64,000 nt of DNA, taken from Actinomycetospora callitridis (lineage in GTDB: Bacteria > Actinomycetota > Actinomycetes > Mycobacteriales > Pseudonocardiaceae). The notes below the pieces were generated by a model that had not been told where the DNA came from, made no database searches, and was given only the letters and a program-made list of their open reading frames with translations. Shown one piece after another: positions 28,323 to 36,537 of the stretch. Positions within the stretch are counted from its first letter, which is position 1; each line of letters opens with the position of its first letter. The position numbers and the translations under genes are program-made. The stretch lies in NCBI RefSeq assembly GCF_028737265.1, contig NZ_JAQZAK010000001.1, positions 1,116,001 to 1,180,000 of the forward strand. The letters are read 5' to 3'.

Positions 28323-29045
28323 CTACTGGGCGCGCACCAGCACGGCGTGGGCCACCAGCGGGTCGACCTGCGCGCTCGAGCCCTTGTGGCCGACGCCCAC
28401 GGCGTCGCCGAAGCGGGGGATGGCCACGACGTCGACGTCGCTGCCCGGCAGCACGCCGGCGCTCTTGAGGTCGGCCATGAGCTGCTCGTTGAGCTGGATG
28501 TGCTCGGCGATGCGGCGCACCTCGACCTTGCCGCCGCCGCCGCGCGCGAACTCGTCGAGCCGCACGAGACCCGCCTCGTCGGGCGTGGGGGTGCGCGTCG
28601 GGGCCGCGGGCTCCTCGCCGTCGCTGTTCCGGAGCGTCTCGAGACCGGGGATCGGGTTGCCGTACGGCGACACCGAGGGCTCGCCGAGCAGCGTGAAGAG
28701 CTTGCGCTCGACGGCGTCGCTCATGACGTGCTCCCAGCGGCACGCCTCGACGTGCACGTGCTCCCACTCGAGCCCGATGACGTTGACGAGCAGCAGCTCG
28801 GCGAGGCGGTGCTTCCGCATGACGGCCACCGCCTTGGCGCGCCCGTTGGGGGTGAGCTCGAGATGACGATCGCCCGCGACGTGGACCAGGCCGTCGCGCT
28901 CCATGCGGGCGACGGTCTGGCTGACGGTGGGACCGCTCTGCTCCAGACGCTCGGCGATGCGGGCCCGGAGGGGGACGACCCCTTCCTCCTCGAGCTCGTA
29001 GATCGTCCGGAGGTACATCTCGGTGGTGTCGATGAGGTCGTTCAT
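28323..29045 (-). CDS. ideR: Iron-dependent repressor IdeR/DtxR
   Basis: Fe(II)-activated repressor of iron uptake, 240 residues. Residues 1-70 form the winged helix ([18 protein letters not shown] and [17 protein letters not shown]). Metal ligands are recognisable in the dimerisation domain: [26 protein letters not shown] (Cys, Glu, His), and the C-terminal SH3-like domain. A linker of about 20 residues rich in Pro/Thr precedes the SH3 domain. ATG 29045 (MNDLIDTTE) follows AAAGGGG. In M. tuberculosis it adjoins sigB; here about 5 kb of genes intervene. Confidence 0.95.
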   Translation of the reverse strand: MNDLIDTTEMYLRTIYELEEEGVVPLRARIAERLEQSGPTVSQTVARMERDGLVHVAGDRHLELTPNGRAKAVAVMRKHRLAELLLVNVIGLEWEHVHVEACRWEHVMSDAVERKLFTLLGEPSVSPYGNPIPGLETLRNSDGEEPAAPTRTPTPDEAGLVRLDEFARGGGGKVEVRRIAEHIQLNEQLMADLKSAGVLPGSDVDVVAIPRFGDAVGVGHKGSSAQVDPLVAHAVLVRAQ

Positions 29046-29131
29046 GCACACCCCTTTCCGCTCACCAATAGTACCGACGCCGTCCGACACCGATACGGCG
29101 GCGAGGTGGTGCCACAGGGCACGATCGACGC

Positions 29132-30070
29132 ATGGACACCGAGTCGGGTCCCCTGCCCACCCCTGTCGTGCCCGTCGACTGGCTCCGGGACGCCCTCGCG
29201 CGCCCCGAGGGACGCCCGGTGGTGCTCGACGTGCGGTGGACGCTGCGGCCGCCGCCCCGCAACGCCAAGGAGCGCAAGGCCGCCGCCCGTGAGGACCCGC
29301 CGGGCCTCGTCGAGCACGAGGCAGGCCACATCCCCGGCGCCGTCTACGTCGACCTCGACACCGAGCTCGCGGGTCCGCCGGGCCCCGCGGGCCGCCACCC
29401 GCTGCCCGACCCGGACGTGCTCGAGGAGACCCTGCAGCGCGCCGGCGCCGTGGACGACTCCGAGATCGTCGTCTACGACGGCGGCGACGGGATGGCGTCG
29501 TCCCGGGCCTGGTGGGTGCTGCGCTGGGCGGGCATCCGGCCCGACCGGGTCGCGGTGCTCGACGGCGGCTGGCCGGCGTGGGTGGCCGCGGGCGGCGAGG
29601 TCTCGACGGTCGGCGGGGGCGTGCGCCGCCCCGGCACCCTGCGCGTCGACGCCGGTGCGATGCCGGTGCTCACCGCGTCCGGCGCGGCCGACGTCGCCGC
29701 GGCGCGCGACGCCGTCCTGCTCGACGGGCGCGCCGCCGAGCGCTTCCGGGGCGAGACCGAGCCGATCGACCCGGTCGCCGGCCACGTGCCCGGGGCCGAG
29801 AACCTGCCGGCCGCCACCCTCATCGGCGACGACGGCCACTGGCGCGCCGCCGACGACGCGGCGTCGGTGCTGCGCCCGCTGGTGGAGGAGGCGGGGGCGG
29901 TCGGCGCCTACTGCGGCTCCGGGGTGAGCGCGGCGATGCTCGTGCTCGGGCTGGAGCACGCCGGCCTGCGGACGCCCGCGGATCCCGCCGGGCTCTACGT
30001 CGGGAGCTGGTCACACTGGTGCGGCACGGGACGGCCGGTGGAGACCGGCCCCGGTACCGTCGCCACGTGA
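29132..30070 (+). CDS. Tandem-rhodanese sulfurtransferase
   Basis: A 312-residue thiosulfate/3-mercaptopyruvate sulfurtransferase. The N-terminal inactive rhodanese domain (about 15-150, VVLDVRW and HIPGAVYVDLD) is followed by a catalytic domain with the persulfide loop CGSGVSA. This loop is the SseA/thiosulfate type (CxSGVxA); only biochemistry can distinguish donors. ATG 29132 has CACGAT six bases upstream, suggesting a leaderless start. Its stop overlaps the acuC start (GTGA). Confidence 0.9.
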   Translation: MDTESGPLPTPVVPVDWLRDALARPEGRPVVLDVRWTLRPPPRNAKERKAAAREDPPGLVEHEAGHIPGAVYVDLDTELAGPPGPAGRHPLPDPDVLEETLQRAGAVDDSEIVVYDGGDGMASSRAWWVLRWAGIRPDRVAVLDGGWPAWVAAGGEVSTVGGGVRRPGTLRVDAGAMPVLTASGAADVAAARDAVLLDGRAAERFRGETEPIDPVAGHVPGAENLPAATLIGDDGHWRAADDAASVLRPLVEEAGAVGAYCGSGVSAAMLVLGLEHAGLRTPADPAGLYVGSWSHWCGTGRPVETGPGTVAT

Positions 30071-31266
30071 GCAGCTCCGGAGCCCCGACGGTGGACCCGG
30101 CCCGCGTGGCCGTGGTCTGGGACGAGAGCCTGCTGGGCTACAAGCTCTCCGAGTCGCACCCGCTGCACCCGGTCCGCCTCGACCTCACGATGCGCCTCGC
30201 GCGCTCGCTGGGTGTGCTCGACGGCGTCGACCTGCTGACCCCGACGATGGCGCCCGACGAGGAGCTGCGCCGCGTCCACGTGGCCAGCTACCTCGAGGCC
30301 GTGCGGCTCGCCCCGGAGCGCGGCGACGACATGGCCCACCAGCTCGGGACGTCCGACAACCCGATCTTCGAGGGCATGCACGAGGCGAGTGCCCTGGCCA
30401 CCGGGGCGTCGATCGCCGCGGCCCGGGAGATCGCCGAGGGCCGCGCCGACCGCGCGATCAACATCGCCGGCGGGCTGCACCACGCCATGGCCGACCACGC
30501 GTGGGGCTTCTGCGTCTACAACGACTGCGCGGTGGCGATCTCCTGGCTGCTCGACCACGGCTACGACCGGATCGCCTACCTCGACACCGACGTCCACCAC
30601 GGCGACGGCGTCCAGGCCGCGTTCTACGACGACGACCGCGTGCTGACGATCTCGATGCACCAGCACCCGCGGACGCTGTGGCCCGGGACCGGCTTCGCCT
30701 CCGAGCTCGGCAGCGGCCGGGCGTCGGGGACGGCGGTCAACCTCGCGCTGCCACCCGGCACCCGCGACCAGGGCTGGCTGCGGGCGTTCAGCGCCGTCGT
30801 CCCGTCGTTGCTGGGCTCCTTCCGGCCGCAGATCCTCGTCACCCAGTGCGGGGTGGACACCCACCACGAGGACCCGCTGGCCGAGCTGTCGCTCACCGTC
30901 GACGGCCACCGCGCGATCTACAGCAGGCTGCGGGAGCTGGCGGCCGAGTACTCGGACGGCAAGTGGCTCGCGCTCGGCGGGGGCGGCTACGGGCTCTTCC
31001 GCGCCGTGCCCCGGTCCTGGACCCACCTGCTGGCCACCGTCCTCGACCGCGACGTCGAGCCGAACCGCCCGATCCCCGCGGACTGGACGTCGTACGCCAC
31101 CGAGAAGACCCGGCGACCCCTGCCGACGTCGATGACCGAGGACGCCCCCACCGACTTCGAGCGCTGGGGCGGCTTCACCGAGGTCGAGGTCGACCCGTTC
31201 CTGCTCGAGACCCGCCGCGCGGTGTTCCCCCTGCACGGCCTGGACCCGGCGGACACCCGCGACTGA
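30067..31266 (+). CDS. acuC: AcuC-type protein deacetylase (class I/II HDAC fold)
   Basis: Zinc-dependent amidohydrolase of the histone-deacetylase superfamily, 399 residues. GGLHHAMADHAWGFCVYND gives the paired active-site histidines, YLDTDVHHGDGVQ the Asp/His zinc ligands, and LALGGGGYG the C-terminal loop. AcuC removes the regulatory acetyl group from acetyl-CoA synthetase in Bacillus. It starts at GTG 30067, overlapping the rhodanese stop, with TACCGT six bases before it. The next gene encodes a Pat-like acetyltransferase, its expected opponent. Confidence 0.93.
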   Translation: MSSSGAPTVDPARVAVVWDESLLGYKLSESHPLHPVRLDLTMRLARSLGVLDGVDLLTPTMAPDEELRRVHVASYLEAVRLAPERGDDMAHQLGTSDNPIFEGMHEASALATGASIAAAREIAEGRADRAINIAGGLHHAMADHAWGFCVYNDCAVAISWLLDHGYDRIAYLDTDVHHGDGVQAAFYDDDRVLTISMHQHPRTLWPGTGFASELGSGRASGTAVNLALPPGTRDQGWLRAFSAVVPSLLGSFRPQILVTQCGVDTHHEDPLAELSLTVDGHRAIYSRLRELAAEYSDGKWLALGGGGYGLFRAVPRSWTHLLATVLDRDVEPNRPIPADWTSYATEKTRRPLPTSMTEDAPTDFERWGGFTEVEVDPFLLETRRAVFPLHGLDPADTRD

Positions 31267-31285
31267 CACCCCGACGAGGGCGAGG

Positions 31286-33979
31286 ATGACCGAGATCGCC
31301 GACCCCGACGCCACGACCGCTGAGGTCCGGGCGGTGCCCGACGCGCCCTACCCCGCCCACTGGGAGGCCGACGTCGTGGCCTCCGACGGCGCGACCGCAC
31401 ACCTGCGCCCGATCTCGGCCGACGATGCCGAGGACGTGGTCGCGTTCCACGCCCGGCTGTCGGACCGCACCCGCTACTTCCGGTACTTCAGCCCCTACCC
31501 GCACATCCCCGAGCGCGACCTCAAGAACTTCGTCGAGGTCGACCACCACGACCGCGTGGCCCTCGTGCTCTGGCTCGGCCGCGAGATCATCGCGATCGGG
31601 CGCTACGTGCGGCTCGCGCAGACCACGGCGGCCGAGGTCGCGTTCGTCGTGCGCGACGACCACCAGGGCCGGGGTCTCGGGTCGATCCTGCTCGAGCACC
31701 TCGCCGCGGCCGCCCGCGAGTGCGGCCTCACGCGCTTCGTCGCCGAGGTGCTCACCGAGAACCACCAGATGGTCCGCGTCTTCCGCGACGCCGGGTTCGA
31801 GGTCAGCCGCGCGCTCGAGGGGTCGACGCTGCACCTGGAGTTCGACGTCGCGTCCACCTCGCGGGCCCGCGAGGTGCAGCTGTCGCGGGAGCAGCGCGCC
31901 GAGGCCCGCAGCGTCGCCAACGTGCTCTCGCCGCGGTCGGTGGCCGTCGTGGGCGCCTCGCCCGACGAGACGAAGATCGGCCACGTCGTGCTCGCGAACC
32001 TCCTGCGCAGCGGGTTCACCGGCCCCGTCTACCCGGTGCACCCCGAGGCGCGGTCGGTGCGCGGGGTGCGCGCGTACCCGAGCGTCACCGAGATCCCCGA
32101 CGACGTGGACCTCGCCGTCCTGGCGGTCCCGCCGGACGAGGTCCCGGGCGTCTTCGACGCGTGCCTCGAGAAGGGGGTGCGGGGGCTCGTCGTCATCACC
32201 TCGGGCTTCGGCGAGACCGGTCCGACCGGCCTCGCCGCGCAGCGCGAGCTGGTCACCGCCGCCCGCGCGAACGGCATGCGGGTGGTGGGGCCGAGCGCGC
32301 TCGGCGTCGTCAACCTCGCCGCCGAGGTGTCGCTCAACGCCTCGCTCGCGCCGCGGCTGCCCCCGCCGGGCCGGGTGGGCTTCTTCTGCCAGTCCGGCGC
32401 GCTCGGCATCCAGATCCTCGCCGCCGCGGCCGAGCGTCGCCTGGGACTGTCGTCGTTCGTCTCGGCCGGCAACCGCGCCGACCTGTCGGGCAACGACCTC
32501 ATGCAGTACTGGGACACCGATCCCGACACCGACGTCGTGCTGCTCTACCTGGAGACCTTCGGCAACCCGCGCAAGTTCGCCCGGGTCGCCCGCCGGCTCG
32601 CCCGGCAGAAGCCCGTGATCGCGGTGAAGAGCGGGCGCCACGTCGCCGCGGCGCCGGGTCTCGCGGGCAGCGCGCAGCCCATCGACGAGGTCGCCGTGGG
32701 CGCGGTGTTCGACCAGTCCGGGGTGATCCGGGTCGACTCGGTCGACGAGCTCTTCGACGCCGCCCAGCTGCTCGCCCACCAGCCGCTGCCGCCGGGCCCG
32801 CGGATCGGGATCGTCGGCAACTCCACGGCGCTGGGCGTGCTGGCCGCGGACGTGGTGCTCGCCCAGGGCCTGTTCCTCGCCCGGGACCCCGTCGACCTGG
32901 GGACCTCCAGCGGCGCCGAGGAGCTGCGTGCGGCGGTGGCCGACCTCCTCGCCGACGACCAGTGCGACGCCCTCGTCGTCGTCTACGTCCCCGCCATCAC
33001 CACCGACGCCACCGACCACGCCCGGGCCCTCGCCGACGCCGTGCGCGGCGCGGAGAAGCCGGTGGTCTCGACATTCCTCGCCTCGGAGGGCGTGCCCGAG
33101 GTGCTCACCGTCTACGACGGCGAGCACGGCGGTCCGCAGCGCGGCAGCATCCCGTCCTACCCGAGCCCCGAGCGTGCGGTGCTCGCGCTGTCGCGCGCCG
33201 TGCGCTACACGCAGTGGCGCTCGCGGCCGGTCGGCGATTTCGTCGTCCCGTCCGGCGTCGACGTCGAGGCGGCGCGCACGCTCGTCGCGGCGATCGAGCC
33301 CGGCCCGCGCACGCTGCTCACCGACGAGCAGGCCGACGCGCTGCTGCGCTGCGTCGGGGTGGTCGTGGCGCCGTTCCGCCGGGTGCGGTCGGCCGAGGAC
33401 GCGGTGGCCGTGGCGCGGGAGCTGGGCGGCGCGGTGGTGCTCAAGACCGCCGACCGCGGGTGGCGGCACCGCAGCGACCTGCGCGGGGTGCACGTGGGGC
33501 TCACCGAGTCCACCGCGATCGCGAGCGCCTACGAGCAGCTCGTCGAGCTCTCGGGCTCCGACGAGGTGTACGTCCAGGTGCAGGCCCCGCCCGGGATCCC
33601 GTGCGTGGTGGAGGTCCGCGACGACCCGTCGTTCGGCTCGCTCGTGTCGTTCGGGCTCGCCGGGGTGGTGGGGGAGCTGCTCGGCGACCGCGCCTACCGC
33701 GCCACGCCGCTGTCGACGATGGACGCGGCCACGCTGGTCCGCGCGCCCCGGGCCGCCCCGTTGCTCGACGGCTACCGCGGCGCCCGGCGGGCGGACCTGC
33801 CCGCGCTCGAGGACCTCGTGCTGCGGATCGGCGTGCTCGCCGACGCCGTCCCCGAGATCCGCTCGCTCGTGCTCGACCCGGTGCTCGCCGCCGAGCGCGG
33901 GGCGCACGCCACCGGCGTCACCGTGGTGCTCGGCCCGCCGCCGGGTCCCAGCGACGCCGGGCCGCGCCGTCTGCGCTGA
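31286..33979 (+). CDS. Pat-type protein acetyltransferase (GNAT plus ADP-forming acyl-CoA synthetase domains)
   Basis: An 897-residue two-part protein. An N-terminal GNAT domain (about 20-190, with RDDHQGRGLGSILLEHL) precedes a long NDP-forming acyl-CoA synthetase-like region: CoA-binding (VAVVGASPDETKIGH), succinyl-CoA ligase-like and ATP-grasp segments to the C-terminus. This order (GNAT first) is that of Streptomyces PatA, reversed from Salmonella Pat. Such enzymes acetylate and inactivate acyl-CoA synthetases. It begins 19 bp after acuC, in an apparent operon. acs lies about 4 kb away. Whether the ligase domain is active is unknown. Confidence 0.9.
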   Translation: MTEIADPDATTAEVRAVPDAPYPAHWEADVVASDGATAHLRPISADDAEDVVAFHARLSDRTRYFRYFSPYPHIPERDLKNFVEVDHHDRVALVLWLGREIIAIGRYVRLAQTTAAEVAFVVRDDHQGRGLGSILLEHLAAAARECGLTRFVAEVLTENHQMVRVFRDAGFEVSRALEGSTLHLEFDVASTSRAREVQLSREQRAEARSVANVLSPRSVAVVGASPDETKIGHVVLANLLRSGFTGPVYPVHPEARSVRGVRAYPSVTEIPDDVDLAVLAVPPDEVPGVFDACLEKGVRGLVVITSGFGETGPTGLAAQRELVTAARANGMRVVGPSALGVVNLAAEVSLNASLAPRLPPPGRVGFFCQSGALGIQILAAAAERRLGLSSFVSAGNRADLSGNDLMQYWDTDPDTDVVLLYLETFGNPRKFARVARRLARQKPVIAVKSGRHVAAAPGLAGSAQPIDEVAVGAVFDQSGVIRVDSVDELFDAAQLLAHQPLPPGPRIGIVGNSTALGVLAADVVLAQGLFLARDPVDLGTSSGAEELRAAVADLLADDQCDALVVVYVPAITTDATDHARALADAVRGAEKPVVSTFLASEGVPEVLTVYDGEHGGPQRGSIPSYPSPERAVLALSRAVRYTQWRSRPVGDFVVPSGVDVEAARTLVAAIEPGPRTLLTDEQADALLRCVGVVVAPFRRVRSAEDAVAVARELGGAVVLKTADRGWRHRSDLRGVHVGLTESTAIASAYEQLVELSGSDEVYVQVQAPPGIPCVVEVRDDPSFGSLVSFGLAGVVGELLGDRAYRATPLSTMDAATLVRAPRAAPLLDGYRGARRADLPALEDLVLRIGVLADAVPEIRSLVLDPVLAAERGAHATGVTVVLGPPPGPSDAGPRRLR

Positions 33980-33994
33980 CGCGCTCAGGGGCCA

Positions 33995-34020
33995 GAGCAC
34001 CCGAAAGTGCTCACGGGTGC
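33995..34020. terminator. Overlapping alternative hairpins after the pat gene
   Basis: Two mutually exclusive stems share bases: gagcac/gtgctc (33995-34000 with 34007-34012) and gcacccg/cgggtgc (33997-34003 with 34014-34020). The site starts 15 bp after the stop. Confidence 0.45.
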
Positions 34021-34062
34021 GCAGCACACCGCGGACGGCGGCGCCCTACCGTCGGACGCACC

Positions 34063-34554
34063 ATGCGCCACGCACCCGCGATCCCGACGGCCCTGCGCCT
34101 CGGGCTGCTCGCCGCCGTCGTCCTGCTCGCCGCGGGCTGCGGCGAGGCGGGGGAGACGCCGGCACCCCCGACCGCGGCCACGATCCCCACCGGGGCGCCG
34201 CCGGCGAACCGACCGGTCCCGGCGGTCCCGGACCCGCTGGTGGCGACACCGCCCGCGGGCACGACGGTGCTGCCCGTCGAGCGGGTCGACGCGGGAGCGC
34301 TGCCCGCGGGGCTGCCGACGCTCGTGTGGACCCGCGGGGACCGCACCGTCGGCGTCTACGGACGCGCGGGCGGGTGCACGGACGCGCGGGTGGGGGTCGT
34401 CGAGCAGGGCACGGACCGTGTCGTCCTGCGGGTCGTCCAGTTCACGACCGGGCCCGGACCGTGCACACGCGAGGTGCTCTACCCGCCGCTGGAGGTCACC
34501 CTCGACGCCCCGCTGGGGCAGCGTCCGGTGGTGCTGACCGGACAGGTGCCCTGA
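34063..34554 (+). CDS. Small lipoprotein, function unknown
   Basis: A 163-residue putative lipoprotein. The signal peptide (about 1-22) ends in the lipobox LAAGC with Cys23 to be lipidated. A Pro/Thr-rich linker of about 30 residues leads to a small beta domain with WTRGDRTVGVYGRAGGC and a second cysteine in GPGPC, perhaps a disulphide. No family is recognised. ATG 34063 gives the proper signal peptide; TACCGT at 34047-34052 is a possible -10. It converges with sigB. Confidence 0.72.
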   Translation: MRHAPAIPTALRLGLLAAVVLLAAGCGEAGETPAPPTAATIPTGAPPANRPVPAVPDPLVATPPAGTTVLPVERVDAGALPAGLPTLVWTRGDRTVGVYGRAGGCTDARVGVVEQGTDRVVLRVVQFTTGPGPCTREVLYPPLEVTLDAPLGQRPVVLTGQVP

Positions 34555-34837
34555 GGGCGGAGGGACCAGGGGGGAGGAGCCGGACCCCGGAAAGTCGGAA
34601 GACCGGGCCGGCCCCCGACCGTCCCGGTCTCCCGTCGCGAGGCGAGGTCGGGTTGCGACCTGCCGTCATGGATTTGGCCGAGCCGGTGGACCCCACGTGA
34701 GTGGGGTCACACCCGGCCCGTGCACCTCAGACTGCCGTTACTGGCCAGTCACCGTCAATCCGCACTTCGGGCGGCACCGTCCGGAACGATCCCGACACGG
34801 TGCGTTCCCGAACGCGCGGTCGGGCCCGTCAACGCAC
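34555..34837. other. Non-coding convergent region before the sigB 3' repeats
   Basis: No gene is evident. Two hairpins are clear: agaccggg/cccggtct (34600-34607 with 34623-34630) and gaccccac/gtggggtc with a GTGA loop (34689-34708). They probably terminate the lipoprotein transcript and the sigB transcript arriving from opposite sides. Confidence 0.55.
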
Positions 34838-34885
34838 GGCTCAGCGCGCGGCTCAGCTCGCGGCTCAGCTCGCGGCTCAGCTCGC
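34838..34885. repeat. Four tandem 12-bp units across the sigB stop codon
   Basis: Units at 34838-34849, 34850-34861, 34862-34873 and 34874-34885 have the form ggctcagctcgc; the first differs by two bases. The 12-nt period keeps the sigB frame, so the sigB stop (34877-34879) is followed by further in-frame TGA codons every 12 nt. Confidence 0.9.
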
Positions 34886-35872
34886 GGCGTAGGCCCTGAG
34901 CCGGCTGGCGCGGTCACCGTCGCGGAGCTTGACCATGACCTCGCGCTCGATCTGGCGCACCCGCTCGCGGGAGAGCCCGAACTGCCGGCCGATCTGGTCG
35001 AGCGTGCGCGGCTGCCCGTCGTCCAGGCCGTAGCGCAGCCGGATGACGTTCTGCTCCCGCTCGTCGAGCGTCGCGATGACGCGGCGCATGTCGTCGTGGA
35101 GCAAGCCGGAGATGACCGTCGACTCGGCGTCGGTGGCCTCGGCGTCCTCGATGAAGTCCCCGAGCGGGGCCTCCTCCTCGGAGCCGACCGGCATGTCCAG
35201 GCTCACCGGGTCGCGGCTGTGGTCGAGGAGGTCCGAGACCTTCTCGACCGCGATGCCCGACTCCTCGGCCAGCTCCTCGTGGGTGGCCTCGCGGCCGAGG
35301 GTCTGGTGGAGGTCGCGCTTGATGCGGGCGAGCTTGTTGACCTGCTCGACCAGGTGGACGGGCAGGCGGATGGTGCGGGCCTGGTCGGCCATGCCGCGGG
35401 TGATGGCCTGGCGGATCCACCACGTCGCGTACGTCGAGAACTTGAAGCCCTTGGCGTAGTCGAACTTCTCGACGGCGCGGATCAGGCCGAGGTTGCCCTC
35501 CTGGATGAGGTCCAGCAGCGGCATGCCGCGTCCCGTGTAGCGCTTGGCCAGCGAGACGACCAGGCGCAGGTTGGCCTCGAGCAGGTGCGCGCGGGCCCGA
35601 CGGCCGTCGCGGGCCACGGCCCGGAGGTCGGTGGCGCGCTGGGGGTCGAGGTCCTCGGACTGCTCGAGCAGGTGCGCCGCGTAGACGCCCGCCTCGATGC
35701 GGCGTGCCAGGTCCACCTCGTCGGCGGCCGTCAGCAGCGCGGTTTTTCCGATACCGTTGAGGTAGACGCGGACGAGGTCCGCCGCAGGGCCCTGGGCGTC
35801 GAGGTCGCTCTCGGCAGACCCGGTCGGCGTGGCCGCCTCGGGGCCGGTCTGCGGTGCGAGTGTCGCCGTCAT
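34877..35872 (-). CDS. sigB: RNA polymerase sigma factor SigB (group 2)
   Basis: Principal-like sigma factor, 331 residues, for stress and stationary-phase transcription. Region 1.2 ([12 protein letters not shown]), region 2 ([26 protein letters not shown] and [14 protein letters not shown]), region 3 and region 4 with the -35 helix-turn-helix ([19 protein letters not shown]) are complete. It lacks the long acidic N-terminus of SigA. A GGAGGAAG site lies four bases before ATG 35872. The ECF-type promoter at 35925-35951 and synteny with Rv2710 support SigB. The 3' end runs into tandem 12-bp repeats. Confidence 0.95.
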   Translation of the reverse strand: MTATLAPQTGPEAATPTGSAESDLDAQGPAADLVRVYLNGIGKTALLTAADEVDLARRIEAGVYAAHLLEQSEDLDPQRATDLRAVARDGRRARAHLLEANLRLVVSLAKRYTGRGMPLLDLIQEGNLGLIRAVEKFDYAKGFKFSTYATWWIRQAITRGMADQARTIRLPVHLVEQVNKLARIKRDLHQTLGREATHEELAEESGIAVEKVSDLLDHSRDPVSLDMPVGSEEEAPLGDFIEDAEATDAESTVISGLLHDDMRRVIATLDEREQNVIRLRYGLDDGQPRTLDQIGRQFGLSRERVRQIEREVMVKLRDGDRASRLRAYAAS

Positions 35873-35924
35873 TGCTTCCTCCCTGCGCGGCGCGAAGGTG
35901 CTGTGGCGCCGCTACATCTGGTCG

Positions 35925-35951
35925 AACGCGTCGGGGACGGCGTTCGTTCCC
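35925..35951 (-). promoter_or_regulatory. SigE/SigH-type ECF promoter of sigB
   Basis: On the reverse strand GGGAAC (35946-35951) and CGTT (35925-35928) are separated by 17 bases. This matches the GGGAAC-N16-17-CGTT class that drives sigB from SigE in mycobacteria. The start would lie about 45 nt before the sigB ATG. Confidence 0.7.
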
Positions 35952-36062
35952 GTACTGGGATACAACAGTGGGGTGCCCGGTGTGGCGTGCCCGACGCATG
36001 GCGCGCGCCACCCGCGGGCAACTTCTTCCGGATCTCCACTCGACGGCCCGAGCGCGCCTGCG

Positions 36063-36530
36063 CTACGTCTCCACGAGCACCGTGAAGGGGCCGTCGTTGC
36101 TCGATACAACGCGCATGTCGGCCCCGAACTTCCCCACCTCGACGGGCGCCCCGCGCCGGCGTAGCGCCGCGACCACCTCGTCGACCGCCGCGCGCGCCGC
36201 CGCCGGGGGTGCGGCCGCCGACCACGAGGGGCGCCGGCCCTTGCGCGTGTCGCCGTAGAGGGTGAACTGGCTGACGACGAGCAGGCCGGCCCCGGTCTCG
36301 GCGCAGGAGCGCTCGTCGCCTCTCCTTTCCCCGTCGCTGCGCTCGCCCCTGAGCAGGCGCAGCTCGTGGAGCTTGCGCGCCATGGTCTCCGGGGCGTCGG
36401 GACCGTCGTCGCGGTGGACGCCGAGCAGCACGAGCAGCCCGGGGGCGTCGAGCTCGCCGACGACCTCGTCGCCGTCGGGGCCCTCGACGGTGACGCGCGC
36501 CCAGGCCACGCGGCTCACGACGGCCCGCAC
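36063..36530 (-). CDS. dtd: D-aminoacyl-tRNA deacylase with a short insertion
   Basis: Removes D-amino acids mischarged on tRNA. Dtd signatures are present: N-terminal MRAVVSRVAWARVTV, LLVVSQFTLYGDTRKGRRPSW (the active-site SQFTL) and the C-terminal NDGPFTV, the usual cross-subunit GP motif. The 155 residues exceed the usual 145 or so, because RGERSDGER sits just before RGDERSC, carrying the 20-mer also found in sthA. The GTG start at 36530 lies seven bases after the methyltransferase stop, same strand, so the two are probably cotranscribed. Confidence 0.93.
   Translation of the reverse strand: MRAVVSRVAWARVTVEGPDGDEVVGELDAPGLLVLLGVHRDDGPDAPETMARKLHELRLLRGERSDGERRGDERSCAETGAGLLVVSQFTLYGDTRKGRRPSWSAAAPPAAARAAVDEVVAALRRRGAPVEVGKFGADMRVVSSNDGPFTVLVET
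36330..36349. repeat. In-frame short dispersed repeat inside dtd
   Basis: cccgtcgctgcgctcgcccc is identical to 25536-25555 in sthA and read in the same frame (RGERSDG). It interrupts a region where dtd homologues go straight from the helix KLHELRLL to the strand LLVVSQFTL. Confidence 0.8.
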
Positions 36531-36537
36531 GTCACCC

